A stretch of DNA of 64,000 nucleotides, taken from NCBI RefSeq assembly GCF_010206195.1, contig NZ_VIQT01000010.1:186001-250000 (forward strand), in the 5' to 3' direction. The notes under the pieces are model-generated. The model worked only from the letters and a program-made list of their open reading frames with translations, ran no database searches and was not told the DNA's origin. Shown here in pieces: positions 7,911-16,116 of the stretch (within the stretch, counting starts at the first letter, position 1; each line of letters begins with the position of its first letter). This DNA comes from Anaerotruncus colihominis (GTDB lineage Bacteria; Bacillota; Clostridia; Oscillospirales; Ruminococcaceae). The position numbers and the translations under genes were made by a program.

Positions 7911-8864
7911 TTATTTTACAACCATATTGCGCGACCGCTCCTGAGATACAAAGACCGCCATGATCAGAATCAAGCCCTTGATGAACAGCTGAATTTCCGA
8001 GGAAAGTCCCCACAGGACCAGACCGTTGGCGAGCATTTTCAGGGTCAGAACGCCGATCAGCGTTCCCCGCACGCCGCCAATACCGCCGCGTTGTGAGGTA
8101 CCGCCCAGGACCACCGCCGAGATAACGTCCAGCTCGTATCCGTCGCCGACCGACGGAGAGCCTGAACCCATGCGCGCCGCCATTACGACGGCGCCCAGGC
8201 CGGTCAGCAGGCCGGCGAACATGAATACCTTGAGTTTAATCCTATCCACATTGAGTCCGCTCAGTTTTGCAACGATTTCGTCGCCGCCGACAAGCTTGGT
8301 GTACCGGCCAAACAGGGTAAACTTTTCAATCAGCAAACAGATGAAAAAGACGCCGAACCCGATGATCAAAATCCAGGGCTTCAGTCCCAGATAGATTTTC
8401 AGCGACGATGTGAAAGGGATGGAGGTATTTGTTCCGCCGCTGATCATCGTCGCGCTTGCACGGGCGATTGACAGAAAGCCCAGGGTGACGATAAATGTGG
8501 GGACCTTCAGCCTGGTATGCGCCAATCCCTGCACCAGGTAGATCAGCATACTGACTGCCATTACAATGATCAGTGTCAGAACCGTGCTGCCAGTTTTGGC
8601 GAACAGTTTGGCAGTCAAAACGCCGCAGAGCGCCATCATGGAGCCCGCGGAAAGGTCGATACTCCCCAGTAAAATGATAAATGTGGCGCCCATGGCCACG
8701 ATCAGCAGGTCCATGGCGGAGCCGCCGATTGTGAGCAGATTGGAGATGGTCAGAAATTTCCCGTCGCAGGTCAGGGAAAACAGGATAAACAGGATGACAA
8801 ACGCCAGCAGAGAGATGTTTTTCTTTAGAAATTTTGTCAGCTTCGCTTTATGTTCCCATGTCAT
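7911..8864 (-). CDS. ABC transporter permease, ribose/inositol type (RbsC-like)
   Basis: A 317-residue permease of the BPD_transp_2 family with about 8-10 membrane helices. Diagnostic stretches are IILLGSIDLSAGSMMALCGV and, near the end, DVISAVVLGGTSQRGGIGG, the EAA-like cytoplasmic loop seen in RbsC, XylH and AraH. The start at 8864 (MTWEHK) follows AAGGAAGGG by 8 bases; the longer frame from 8936 has no good ribosome site. With the ATPase and lipoprotein encoded upstream it completes a CUT2-type monosaccharide importer. Only one permease gene is present, so it should act as a homodimer. Confidence 0.93.
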   Translation of the reverse strand: MTWEHKAKLTKFLKKNISLLAFVILFILFSLTCDGKFLTISNLLTIGGSAMDLLIVAMGATFIILLGSIDLSAGSMMALCGVLTAKLFAKTGSTVLTLIIVMAVSMLIYLVQGLAHTRLKVPTFIVTLGFLSIARASATMISGGTNTSIPFTSSLKIYLGLKPWILIIGFGVFFICLLIEKFTLFGRYTKLVGGDEIVAKLSGLNVDRIKLKVFMFAGLLTGLGAVVMAARMGSGSPSVGDGYELDVISAVVLGGTSQRGGIGGVRGTLIGVLTLKMLANGLVLWGLSSEIQLFIKGLILIMAVFVSQERSRNMVVK

Positions 8865-8985
8865 AATCAAAACCCTTCCTTCTTTTCGTCGGAACATTCG
8901 ACCTTTTATATTAAGCGGTTGCTTTAAATGCAACATTTATTCAGGGCTTGTTTGAAAGCAGATAAATTTCCTTTCCAAGCAGCCT

Positions 8986-10491
8986 CTAGACCATTTTTGC
9001 CATGATCAGTTCCTCTGAAAAGTCTTTGCCGCGGGTAAATTCCCCGGAATTTTTGCCGCCTTTAAACGCATAGATCCGGTCGCACATGCCGATCAGCTCC
9101 GGAAGCTCATCAGAAATGAGCAGAATCGATTTGCCCTCGTTTTTCAGGCGCTCCAGGAAATGATAAATTTCGTACTTTGCTCCAACGTCGACGCCACGTG
9201 TGGGTGAACAGACGATCAAAAACTCGGAATGGTTTTCAATCCATTTCGCGATCACCACTTTCTGACGGTTGCCGCCGCTCAGGCTGGAGACGTTGGTCAG
9301 TTCGGACGGCGTCTTGATACGGAATTCTTTGACCGCTCTGCGGGCCGTTTCCCGCTCCTTTTTGTGATCGATCATCCCCGCGTGGGACATCGCAGTCAGG
9401 TTGGCAGACGAGATATTCCATACTGAATCGTAGATCAAAAAAAGTCCTTCCGTATCCCGGTCCTTTGGTATGTAGCCGATATGGCTGCGGATTGCCTCTA
9501 AAGGCGATTTCATCCTTCCGGATGTTCCCTTATAGACCAGTTCTCCGCCGGTGGCGCGCTCATAGCCAAACAGCGCGCGGCCAAGCGCCTCGGAGCCGCA
9601 GCCGCCGATGCCGGCGATCCCGACAATTTCACCAGCGCGCACGGTCAGGTTGATATTCTCAAATTCACCTTCCATGGTAAAATCCTTTAATTCCACCATG
9701 ACTTCCCCAATGGAGCTGTTGTCGTCGCTTCGGTAGTTTTCAGAGGAAATATTGCGGCCGACCATGCTGTTGATGATCATCTGCGGCGTGGTTTCAGAAA
9801 CGTTCATCCGGGTGATCAGTTTTCCGTCCCGCAGGACCGTAAGCCGGTCGCACAGGCTGTAGACCTCATCAATGAAGTGGGAGATATAGATGACGCAGAC
9901 ACCCTGCTCCTTCTGTTCCCGCAGAAGGGTGTAAAGGCCCTCTACGCTCTCCTTAGAAATCGCGGCTGAAGTTTCGTCCACCAAGAGAACCTTCGCACGC
10001 ACTGAAAGCGCCCGCGCAATTTCAACCTGCTTACGTTCCTCAAATTTGAGGTTTCCCACAATATCGGTCGGCTTGATGTGGTCGTAATGGTATTCGTGTA
10101 AAATCTCCGCGGCCGCCGCATTCTGCCGTTTCCAGTCAATGGCGCCCGCCTTGTTCAAAAACGTTTTGTCCCGTCCCAGAAAGATGTTTTCGGCCACTGT
10201 CAGATTGAAGGCAAAATTGGGCTGCTGCATGATGATCGCGACGCCGGCTTCCTCCGCTTCGCGGGAGGAGCCAGGCCGGTAGGGCTTTCCGAAAAGGGTC
10301 ATCTCGCCTTCCGTCATGTCGTGAATACCCATCAAAACCTGGAACAACGTGGATTTGCCCGCGCCGTTTTCTCCCACAAGGCCGTGGATTTCCCCCGCTT
10401 TAAATTCAACAATCTGATCGCTGTCCCAGTCCAGCGCCTTTGTGCCGGGAAAATACTTTTTAATTCCTTTCAGGACAAGCGCATTTTCCAA
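8986..10491 (-). CDS. Sugar ABC transporter ATP-binding protein (RbsA/MglA-like)
   Basis: A 501-residue tandem ATPase of the CUT2 class. The first half has Walker A GENGAGKST (about 39-47) and Walker B VLLVDETSA. The second half has the degenerate P-loop GIGGCGSEALG, the signature SLSGGNRQKVVIAKW, and LIVCSPTRGVDVGAKYEIY. Such proteins energise import of ribose, galactose, xylose or inositol. It starts with TTG (10489-10491) behind GGAGGGAG. The stop TAG runs directly into a short imperfect inverted repeat (8945-8988). Confidence 0.94.
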   Translation of the reverse strand: MENALVLKGIKKYFPGTKALDWDSDQIVEFKAGEIHGLVGENGAGKSTLFQVLMGIHDMTEGEMTLFGKPYRPGSSREAEEAGVAIIMQQPNFAFNLTVAENIFLGRDKTFLNKAGAIDWKRQNAAAAEILHEYHYDHIKPTDIVGNLKFEERKQVEIARALSVRAKVLLVDETSAAISKESVEGLYTLLREQKEQGVCVIYISHFIDEVYSLCDRLTVLRDGKLITRMNVSETTPQMIINSMVGRNISSENYRSDDNSSIGEVMVELKDFTMEGEFENINLTVRAGEIVGIAGIGGCGSEALGRALFGYERATGGELVYKGTSGRMKSPLEAIRSHIGYIPKDRDTEGLFLIYDSVWNISSANLTAMSHAGMIDHKKERETARRAVKEFRIKTPSELTNVSSLSGGNRQKVVIAKWIENHSEFLIVCSPTRGVDVGAKYEIYHFLERLKNEGKSILLISDELPELIGMCDRIYAFKGGKNSGEFTRGKDFSEELIMAKMV

Positions 10492-10519
10492 AGTGCTCCC
10501 TCCTCGGCTTATTTTCAGC

Positions 10520-10551
10520 AGCCCTTGCCGGGGCTTTGCCCGGCAAGGGCT
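10520..10551 (-). terminator. Intercistronic hairpin between binding protein and ATPase
   Basis: AGCCCTTGCCGGG pairs with a near-perfect complement ending in AAGGGCT across a short loop. No T-run follows on the minus strand. In ABC importers such hairpins often protect the binding-protein mRNA from 3' decay so that more binding protein than ATPase is made; that role is inferred. Confidence 0.6.
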
Positions 10552-10580
10552 TTAGGCGTCTTATAGGGAATAGGTGCTGG

Positions 10581-11699
10581 TCAATCCATGGTAAGCATCG
10601 TTTCAAAGGAATACGGTACATCCGGATTGTAGACTTTGCTGTATTGTGTCCAATTGATCGGTTCCGGGTTGTCGAGATATCTCTCCCGGAACGCGGCGAC
10701 ATTTTCCGTAGTGACGTTGAGCAGATTGAGCTGAACGTTCGAGACACCGTCATAGGTAATGCCGTTTAAGGTATCATACAGGATAACGGACGCCATAGCC
10801 GGCATCATGTAATGGCCGCCGCAGGAAAAATAAAGCTGGCTGGCTTCCATCGACGCGACCGCGTCAGACAGGCAGTCCATACCGCCGACCTTGACCGACT
10901 CGACTTTTCCGGATTCGGTCAGAACATTGACCGCAGAAAGCGCCAGCGAATCATTGTAGCACCAGACACCGTCAAGATCCGGATGCGCGGAATACATATT
11001 CCGGAAGGATTTGTCGCCGTCATCCCAGTTTTCGCCTGCGTAATCGGACTGGAGCAGCGTAACCTCCGGATGCTCCTCCAACGCGCGCATCAAGCCTTCG
11101 TTGCGCCCCATAGCGACCGAGGTCCCCTGGATGCCGCCAACCGCCACGAGGTTTTTAACGCCCGCATTGAACAGCGCGACCGCTTCCTGATAGCCGGCTT
11201 CCTCATCATTCGGGCCGACAAAGGCGATATAATCCTGTCCTGCCACAATATCCGCATCCGGCAGGCGGTCGATGATAACGACCGGGATGTTCTTTTCGTT
11301 ACAGGCGCTCAAAATGCCCGGAACAACCGAGGAATCCTGCGGAGCAAGCACGAGAGCGTTGATGCCGGAGGAAATCATGGTTTCCACATCGGAGAGCTGC
11401 TCGGCGGTATCGCCGTTGCAGTCGTCGGAGAGCGGGGTGAAGCCGAGGTCGGACGAGGCCATCTTGAAGTAGTTGACCGCGTTCTGCCAGAACTCATTGT
11501 TGCTCGTCGGGAACGAGAAACCGATCGTAAAGCTGCCGCCCGAAGGCTCCGTAGCCGGTGTGGAAGCTGTATCCTGCGCCTGCGACGCTGCCGGCGCCGC
11601 AGGTGTGTCTGGAGTAGAGGGGGCGGCTGTCCCGCCACAAGCTGTCATGGTGAAAAGCATGGCCACTACGGTGAAAATCGCCAACAATGTCTTTTTCAT
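10581..11699 (-). CDS. Sugar-binding lipoprotein of the ABC importer
   Basis: A 372-residue extracellular substrate-binding protein. Residues 1-21 form a lipoprotein signal (MKKTLLAIFTVVAMLFTMTAC) with cysteine 21 as the lipid anchor, followed by an Ala/Pro/Thr-rich linker to about residue 52. The mature part is a Peripla_BP_4 fold like ribose or autoinducer-2 binding proteins, with TIGFSFPTSNNEFWQNAV at its start and NALVLAPQDSSVVPGILSAC in the ligand region. An aromatic and several Asp/Asn residues line the expected sugar pocket, but the ligand cannot be read out. It is the first gene of the transporter set. Confidence 0.93.
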   Translation of the reverse strand: MKKTLLAIFTVVAMLFTMTACGGTAAPSTPDTPAAPAASQAQDTASTPATEPSGGSFTIGFSFPTSNNEFWQNAVNYFKMASSDLGFTPLSDDCNGDTAEQLSDVETMISSGINALVLAPQDSSVVPGILSACNEKNIPVVIIDRLPDADIVAGQDYIAFVGPNDEEAGYQEAVALFNAGVKNLVAVGGIQGTSVAMGRNEGLMRALEEHPEVTLLQSDYAGENWDDGDKSFRNMYSAHPDLDGVWCYNDSLALSAVNVLTESGKVESVKVGGMDCLSDAVASMEASQLYFSCGGHYMMPAMASVILYDTLNGITYDGVSNVQLNLLNVTTENVAAFRERYLDNPEPINWTQYSKVYNPDVPYSFETMLTMD

Positions 11700-11756
11700 T
11701 TTTTATCCTCCTCTGTCATTCAGGTTATGGAATGATGCGGACGGAACCTTCGCGGC

Positions 11757-12929
11757 TCACCGGATCTCCGGGGCGTCATAGTGTGGAACAATATAGTTTT
11801 CCATCTGGCGGCCGACCTCGACCCATGAATTCGTCTTCATGGAAAGGTAAGCGCCGACGAGCACATCGGTTACGAGGGCGCTGTCCTCCGGTGTAAGCGA
11901 AGGCGCGGTTCCCGTCTCCACGCAATGCAAAAAGTGCTCCAGCATGGTCTTATAAGCCCAGCCGCGCTTTGGATAGATCGGGACCCAACGCTTGGGAACA
12001 TGGCCGTTCGGCTGCATGATGTCCTCGGACCAGAAAAGCTGCGGGTAACGGTATTCGCGGACGATCTCCGGCAGTTCGTTCTGCTTGAAATCCTTGTTTG
12101 TGAAAACTGCCAGCGGTGCGGTCTGGAAGGGATTCGTGGCCTCGGAGCCGGTAAAGATGGTTCCCTCGGTACCGTAGACCTCCGAGATGTTGGAAACCGC
12201 TGGGGAATAGCGGTCGCCGCTGATAACGCCGGTCGCGCCGTTTTCAAATTCGATGGTGATCCAGAAAGAGTCGTCAAGCTCCGTATAATCCTGACCGAAC
12301 GCCTTGATGATACCCATGACGCGTTTGGGGCGGCTGCCCATCAGGTACATCAAAAGATCAGCACGGTGCGCGCCGAGATCGAACAGAGCGCCGGCGCCCG
12401 CTTCATGCGCGTTCTGGCGGAAACGCGTGAAGGAAAGCTGCTCATGATAGAGCGACCAGCCTTCATGCAGCGAGGAGCGTCCCATCTGCGGTTTGCCAAT
12501 GAATCCATCGTCAATCAACTTGCGGGCGATCATGTTCTGTTCCCAGAACCGCTGGTTGGTTCCAGCCATCAGGAATACGCCTTCCTCATGGCAAACGTCA
12601 ACCATTTTCCACGCTTCAGCATGGGTACAGGCAAATGGTTTTTCGACGATTACATGCTTTTTGGCGCGCATCGCGTCGATGGCTTCCTGCGCATGCAGGC
12701 GGTTTGGAGTGCCGACGATAACGACCTGAACATCTTTATCCTCGAGCATGTCGTGATAATCAACGTACGTTTTCTTTGGATTCCACTTGCGGGACATCTT
12801 GTCCAAAAACTCCGTATTGGTGTCGCAGAGCGCCGCCAGATACGCATTTGGAAGCGCCTCAATTGAGGGGCAATGACCGATATCCGCGATTGAACCTGCG
12901 CCGATAATGCCAACGCCGATCTTGCTCAT
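11757..12929 (-). CDS. Gfo/Idh/MocA family oxidoreductase
   Basis: A 390-residue NAD(P)-dependent dehydrogenase. The N-terminal Rossmann fold opens GVGIIGAGSIADIGHCPSIE and contains VVIVGTPNRLHAQEAIDAM, then the hallmark VIVEKPFACTHAEAW, where the lysine is catalytic. The C-terminal alpha-beta domain has GALFDLGAHRADLLMYLMG with the expected Asp-x-x-x-His pair. The family includes inositol 2-dehydrogenase, glucose-fructose oxidoreductase and sugar-acid dehydrogenases. Placed beside ino1, a PfkB kinase and an importer, oxidation of a cyclitol or sugar is the natural guess. Confidence 0.93.
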   Translation of the reverse strand: MSKIGVGIIGAGSIADIGHCPSIEALPNAYLAALCDTNTEFLDKMSRKWNPKKTYVDYHDMLEDKDVQVVIVGTPNRLHAQEAIDAMRAKKHVIVEKPFACTHAEAWKMVDVCHEEGVFLMAGTNQRFWEQNMIARKLIDDGFIGKPQMGRSSLHEGWSLYHEQLSFTRFRQNAHEAGAGALFDLGAHRADLLMYLMGSRPKRVMGIIKAFGQDYTELDDSFWITIEFENGATGVISGDRYSPAVSNISEVYGTEGTIFTGSEATNPFQTAPLAVFTNKDFKQNELPEIVREYRYPQLFWSEDIMQPNGHVPKRWVPIYPKRGWAYKTMLEHFLHCVETGTAPSLTPEDSALVTDVLVGAYLSMKTNSWVEVGRQMENYIVPHYDAPEIR

Positions 12930-12999
12930 ATGCTTTTTCCTTTCTGTTGTGATGACTGTTTTGGATATGTGGGTTATGTTGTGCTTCGCAATGCTGGAA

Positions 13000-13920
13000 T
13001 CAACACGAAGAGATGCGCTCCTCTACGCTTTGCTTATCCGGCATCCGCTTGAAATAACAGCCGCCCGGCCGTTGAATCACGATTGAGGCGGTGGCGTTGC
13101 CATTGATCACCGCCTTGTCGACATCCCGGTCGCGGCAGTAGGAAGCCATAAAGCCCGCTCCGAAACTGTCCCCGGCTCCAGTAAAGTTGAGGGAGCCGTC
13201 CGGCGCCTCGCTGACAGCATTGCAAGGCTCCCTGTAACGGATTGCACCGTCGCCGATTTTGTATAGGACGCCTCTGCTGCCGAGCGTCACAACCACAATC
13301 CTGGCGCCTGCATCGCGCAGATACTGTGCTGCCTGCTCTGCGGTTTTGCCCGGGATGATTGAAGCGAGATCCTCCTCGCTGGCCTTGACGATCGAACAGT
13401 TTTTGCAGATGGTGTCTATGACCGTCTTTCCGTACTCCGTTTCGACGGAGTGGCGGACCTCGCTGGTCGCGCCGCCGTATCCGCCTAAATCGACAAATAC
13501 TGTTTTTCCCATCGCATCAAGCTGTTCAATCAGGTCAAGTTCCACCTCATAATTCATGGGGCAGATTTTGAAAAAATCAGCTTCAAGGTACTGATCGTTG
13601 ATATCCTCAAAGCGGATATCAGGCGTTTTACGAGTATATTCCACATATTTGGTCCCGTCCTGACGGTACACCAGATTGTTAGTGGTGGTATACGCAAATG
13701 GGATAAAGCCAGTTCGATCCAGGGCATCTAATTCAGAGATCATGTTCTCCATATCATAGCCATAGTAGGTGACGATTCCCACTTTACAGCCCTGAGCGGC
13801 CATTACCAGGGAGGCATAGGCCGCCGGGCTGCCGATCACAGGACCAATCTGTTTGTCAGGATAGACGATCGTTTCCTTGATGATGCTGCCGATGGTGACT
13901 ACATCCAAATTCTTCGCCAT
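13000..13920 (-). CDS. PfkB family carbohydrate kinase (paralogue 2)
   Basis: A 306-residue ribokinase-type kinase, paralogous to the one at 2607-3530. It carries IGPVIGSPAAYAS near the N terminus, ICPMNYEVELDLI in the middle, and the canonical GAGDSFGAG motif at about residues 248-256 with catalytic D251, followed by a C-terminal region with GNATASIV. ATG at 13920 is chosen because AGGA lies 8 bases upstream; the ATG at 13926 is only 3 bases from it. It sits between the dehydrogenase and ino1. Some PfkB members phosphorylate myo-inositol, which would give an ino1-related product, but this is inference. Confidence 0.9.
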   Translation of the reverse strand: MAKNLDVVTIGSIIKETIVYPDKQIGPVIGSPAAYASLVMAAQGCKVGIVTYYGYDMENMISELDALDRTGFIPFAYTTTNNLVYRQDGTKYVEYTRKTPDIRFEDINDQYLEADFFKICPMNYEVELDLIEQLDAMGKTVFVDLGGYGGATSEVRHSVETEYGKTVIDTICKNCSIVKASEEDLASIIPGKTAEQAAQYLRDAGARIVVVTLGSRGVLYKIGDGAIRYREPCNAVSEAPDGSLNFTGAGDSFGAGFMASYCRDRDVDKAVINGNATASIVIQRPGGCYFKRMPDKQSVEERISSC

Positions 13921-13964
13921 ACTCATTTTCCTATCATCAGTCGCACTGTAAGCCAGCGGATCGT

Positions 13965-15044
13965 TTATTTACCAGCGATGAAATCGTTGACCTTCTCCTT
14001 ACAGACATCGTCGGTAAACTGAACAGGCGGATGCTTGAAGAAATAGGAAGAAGGCGCTTCAATCGCTCCGGAAATGCCGCGGTCCTTCGCCAGCATACAG
14101 CAGCGAACCGCATCGATGCTGATTCCTCCGGAATTCGGCGCATCCTCAACTTCAAGATGGAGTTGAAGCTTAACAGGCGCGTTGCCAAATTTGGCTCCTT
14201 CTATGTAAATCTCCGCGGTTTTTTGATCGCCCTGATTATCCACAAAAGCGAAGCCGGGAGCAATTGCAGTATCCTTCTTCTTCAGAATCGAGGAGATCGC
14301 GTCATGTTTGGAAACATGCTTCGTTTCGCCGCGCATAACCAAGTTGATGAAATCCGTGTTGCCCGCAAAGTTGAGCTGATAGGATTTATCAATCCGGATG
14401 CCACGGTCCTCGAACAGCTTGGCAAGCGCGCGATGAACGATGGTAGCGCCAATCTGGCTTTTCCAATCGTCGCCAAGCACAGGGATACCGGCTTCTTTGC
14501 ATTCAGCAGCGATCTTCGGGTCGGAAGCGATGAATTCGGGGATGCCGTTGACCACGCCGCATTTTGCCTTCTTGGCGCAATCTACATAGAAACGGACCGC
14601 ATCATGGGAACCGGTCGGCAAATTGATCAGAATGACATCAACCTTATAATCGATCAAGGTCTGCGCAACATCAACGGGCTGCTGGTTTTCATCGATAACA
14701 AAATAATCCTTGCCGTAGTAATGACGCAGATGTTCGGGAGCTCCATCCAGCACCGGGGCCTTTAATACAGGCGCGTTGAGATGCGGAACATCGCAGATCT
14801 TATAGGCACAGTTCGGTTTTTCCCAAATCGCCTGGCTGACGTCCTTACCGACTTTCTTGGCATCGACATCAAAACCTACGACGACTTGGATGTCCTGCGG
14901 CTCGTATCCTCCGACATTATAATGCATCAGACCGCCGACTCTGTCTGCAGTTTCCTGATCCTTGTAAAAGACGATTCCCTCCACCAAGGACGCCGCACAG
15001 TTGCCGACGCCGACAAGTCCAAGACGAATCTTTTTGTTTCCCAT
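13965..15044 (-). CDS. ino1: Inositol-3-phosphate synthase (short prokaryotic type)
   Basis: A 359-residue protein that matches the archaeal/actinobacterial class of myo-inositol-1-phosphate synthase, which converts glucose 6-phosphate to inositol 1-phosphate with bound NAD. It begins with the dinucleotide fold IRLGLVGVGNCAASLVEG. Conserved segments include INLPTGSHDAVRFYVDCA, GIPVLGDDWKSQIGAT, QLNFAGNTDFINL and LEVEDAPNSGGISIDAVRC. The lysines in GDDWKSQIGAT and the KHDAISS region fit the known active site. It has a strong AAGGAGGA and is the first gene behind the operon promoter. A biosynthetic enzyme leading a transport and catabolic operon is unusual; it may supply, or in principle consume, an inositol phosphate. 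Confidence 0.93.
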   Translation of the reverse strand: MGNKKIRLGLVGVGNCAASLVEGIVFYKDQETADRVGGLMHYNVGGYEPQDIQVVVGFDVDAKKVGKDVSQAIWEKPNCAYKICDVPHLNAPVLKAPVLDGAPEHLRHYYGKDYFVIDENQQPVDVAQTLIDYKVDVILINLPTGSHDAVRFYVDCAKKAKCGVVNGIPEFIASDPKIAAECKEAGIPVLGDDWKSQIGATIVHRALAKLFEDRGIRIDKSYQLNFAGNTDFINLVMRGETKHVSKHDAISSILKKKDTAIAPGFAFVDNQGDQKTAEIYIEGAKFGNAPVKLQLHLEVEDAPNSGGISIDAVRCCMLAKDRGISGAIEAPSSYFFKHPPVQFTDDVCKEKVNDFIAGK

Positions 15045-15076
15045 GATAAATCCTCCTTGTTTTAATTATTGTTATA

Positions 15077-15089
15077 GTTAACGTTTTAG
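15077..15089. promoter_or_regulatory. LacI-type operator-like site, downstream copy
   Basis: GTTAACGTTTTAG has a central AACGTT dyad with the CG at 15082-15083. It lies in the ino1 leader, 64 bp (about six helical turns) from a matching site at 15140-15153, which would suit a looping tetramer. Confidence 0.5.
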
Positions 15090-15139
15090 TAAAAGGCATA
15101 AATATAAAAGGCTTCGTTTCGCCTTCTATTAAACATCAA

Positions 15140-15153
15140 CTTTAACGTTTTCT
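15140..15153. promoter_or_regulatory. LacI-type operator-like site at the ino1 promoter
   Basis: CTTTAACGTTTTCT shares TTAACGTTTT with the site at 15077-15089 and has the central CG typical of LacI-family operators. It lies immediately downstream of the -10 box, over the expected transcription start, the classic place for repression. The LacI protein at 1495-2511 is the obvious candidate; CcpA-like binding is a weaker alternative. Confidence 0.6.
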
Positions 15154-15155
15154 TT

Positions 15156-15184
15156 ATTTTAGCAACTTGCCTTTTGCTTGTCAA
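15156..15184 (-). promoter_or_regulatory. Promoter of the ino1-to-transketolase operon
   Basis: On the minus strand TTGACA (15184-15179) and TAAAAT (15161-15156) are 17 bases apart, close to consensus. Transcription would start near 15148 and give a leader of about 100 bases before ino1. Confidence 0.75.
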
Positions 15185-15469
15185 TTGGATTATTCGCAAA
15201 ATCATTTCGAGCTTTTTTGTCGTTTCTGCTAAATTTGTATTTGCATATTTCTTTTTGATGGCCTTTGTGAAATAATTGCCCTTTTACACAACTGAAATTC
15301 AATGCTAAGATTTCAACAATATCCTCCAAACATAAATAGGTATGTGAAAATCGCACATGAACAAATCAATCAGAATACTGGACTCATTCTTTGTCAAGAA
15401 CCAATTACACCTGGATAAAAATCCCACTTTATTTTACAATGACCCTAATGACTTCAAGGAGGGGCCATT

Positions 15470-15685
15470 GTGGAATCAAAAGATATTTTGGCGTTCAATC
15501 TACTGCGTTTCCGCAATGAAAACAATCTGTCCCAAGAGGAATTGGCCTGGAAAAGCGGACTGAGTGTGAAAGGCTATGCCCAAATTGAGCGCGCCAAAGT
15601 TCAATCCTCATTAAAAACGCTTGATAAGCTCAGCCACGGGACCTGTTTATCTGTCCCTGTCTTACTCACGCCCCCCTCTATCTGA
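15470..15685 (+). CDS. Short XRE-type helix-turn-helix protein
   Basis: A 71-residue protein whose first 50 residues form an XRE helix-turn-helix (NLLRFRNENNLSQEELAWKS followed by a recognition helix and YAQIERAKVQSSLKTLDKLS). The C-terminal 15 residues look unstructured, so it may be a C-terminally truncated regulator. The GTG start is supported by AAGGAGG 8 bases upstream. It is monocistronic, ends in a terminator at 15716-15739, and lies in the accessory-looking gap between ino1 and ssrA. Confidence 0.7.
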   Translation: MESKDILAFNLLRFRNENNLSQEELAWKSGLSVKGYAQIERAKVQSSLKTLDKLSHGTCLSVPVLLTPPSI

Positions 15686-15715
15686 CACATGATTTACACA
15701 TTTTCCTTTTGCTTC

Positions 15716-15739
15716 AGCCTGTTTACGGCAGGCTTTTTT
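15716..15739 (+). terminator. Terminator of the XRE gene
   Basis: AGCCTG and CAGGCT form a 6-bp stem with a 7-base loop, followed by five Ts. It lies 31 bases past the XRE stop. Confidence 0.8.
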
Positions 15740-15840
15740 GTGTTGCTCTTTTTTAACACGGCTTTTTCAGGTGTATAGACCATGTTCAGTGTAACAGGAA
15801 GAACATGCTGGTATAATCGAAAGCGCCTCATAGGTATAAT

Positions 15841-15885
15841 AACACAGGGGATGTCAAGACAAGATTTCTTGACATCCCCTGTGTT
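15841..15885. repeat. Perfect 19-bp inverted repeat
   Basis: AACACAGGGGATGTCAAGA and its exact complement flank the 7-base loop CAAGATT. No T-run follows on either side, so it is not a standard terminator. It lies in a 430-base gap (15686-16116) with no convincing gene, upstream of the ssrA 3' end, a favoured integration site for mobile DNA. Confidence 0.6.
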
Positions 15886-16074
15886 GTTTCGACATCACAG
15901 CCACACCAATACAGAAAAGCCGCCTTTGAAAAAGCGGGTGTTCACGCAATATCCATTTGACGGAGCTGATGCTTCTCCCATCGAACCCAGCTCCAAGAGT
16001 TCGATCAGCAACTAAAATGGCAAGCCTGCCCAGTTTAGAACCACCCCAGACGCGGGCAGTTGTTTTAGATATAG

Positions 16075-16107
16075 GAAAAGGCCCGGAGCGCGAAATGGCT
16101 CCAGGCC
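16075..16107 (-). terminator. Terminator of tmRNA
   Basis: On the minus strand, beyond the CCA end of ssrA, GGCCTGGAGC pairs with GCTCCGGGCC across an 8-base loop and runs into TTTTCC. Confidence 0.85.
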
Positions 16108-16116
16108 CTTACCCGG

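Noticed and set aside
15159-15356. 65-residue minus-strand frame between ino1 and the XRE gene
   Set aside because: It overlaps the ino1 promoter, has no convincing ribosome site and no recognisable composition or family.
15841-16116. Intact prophage or integrative element at ssrA
   Set aside because: No integrase, no duplicated ssrA end and no phage genes are visible; only suggestive leftovers.
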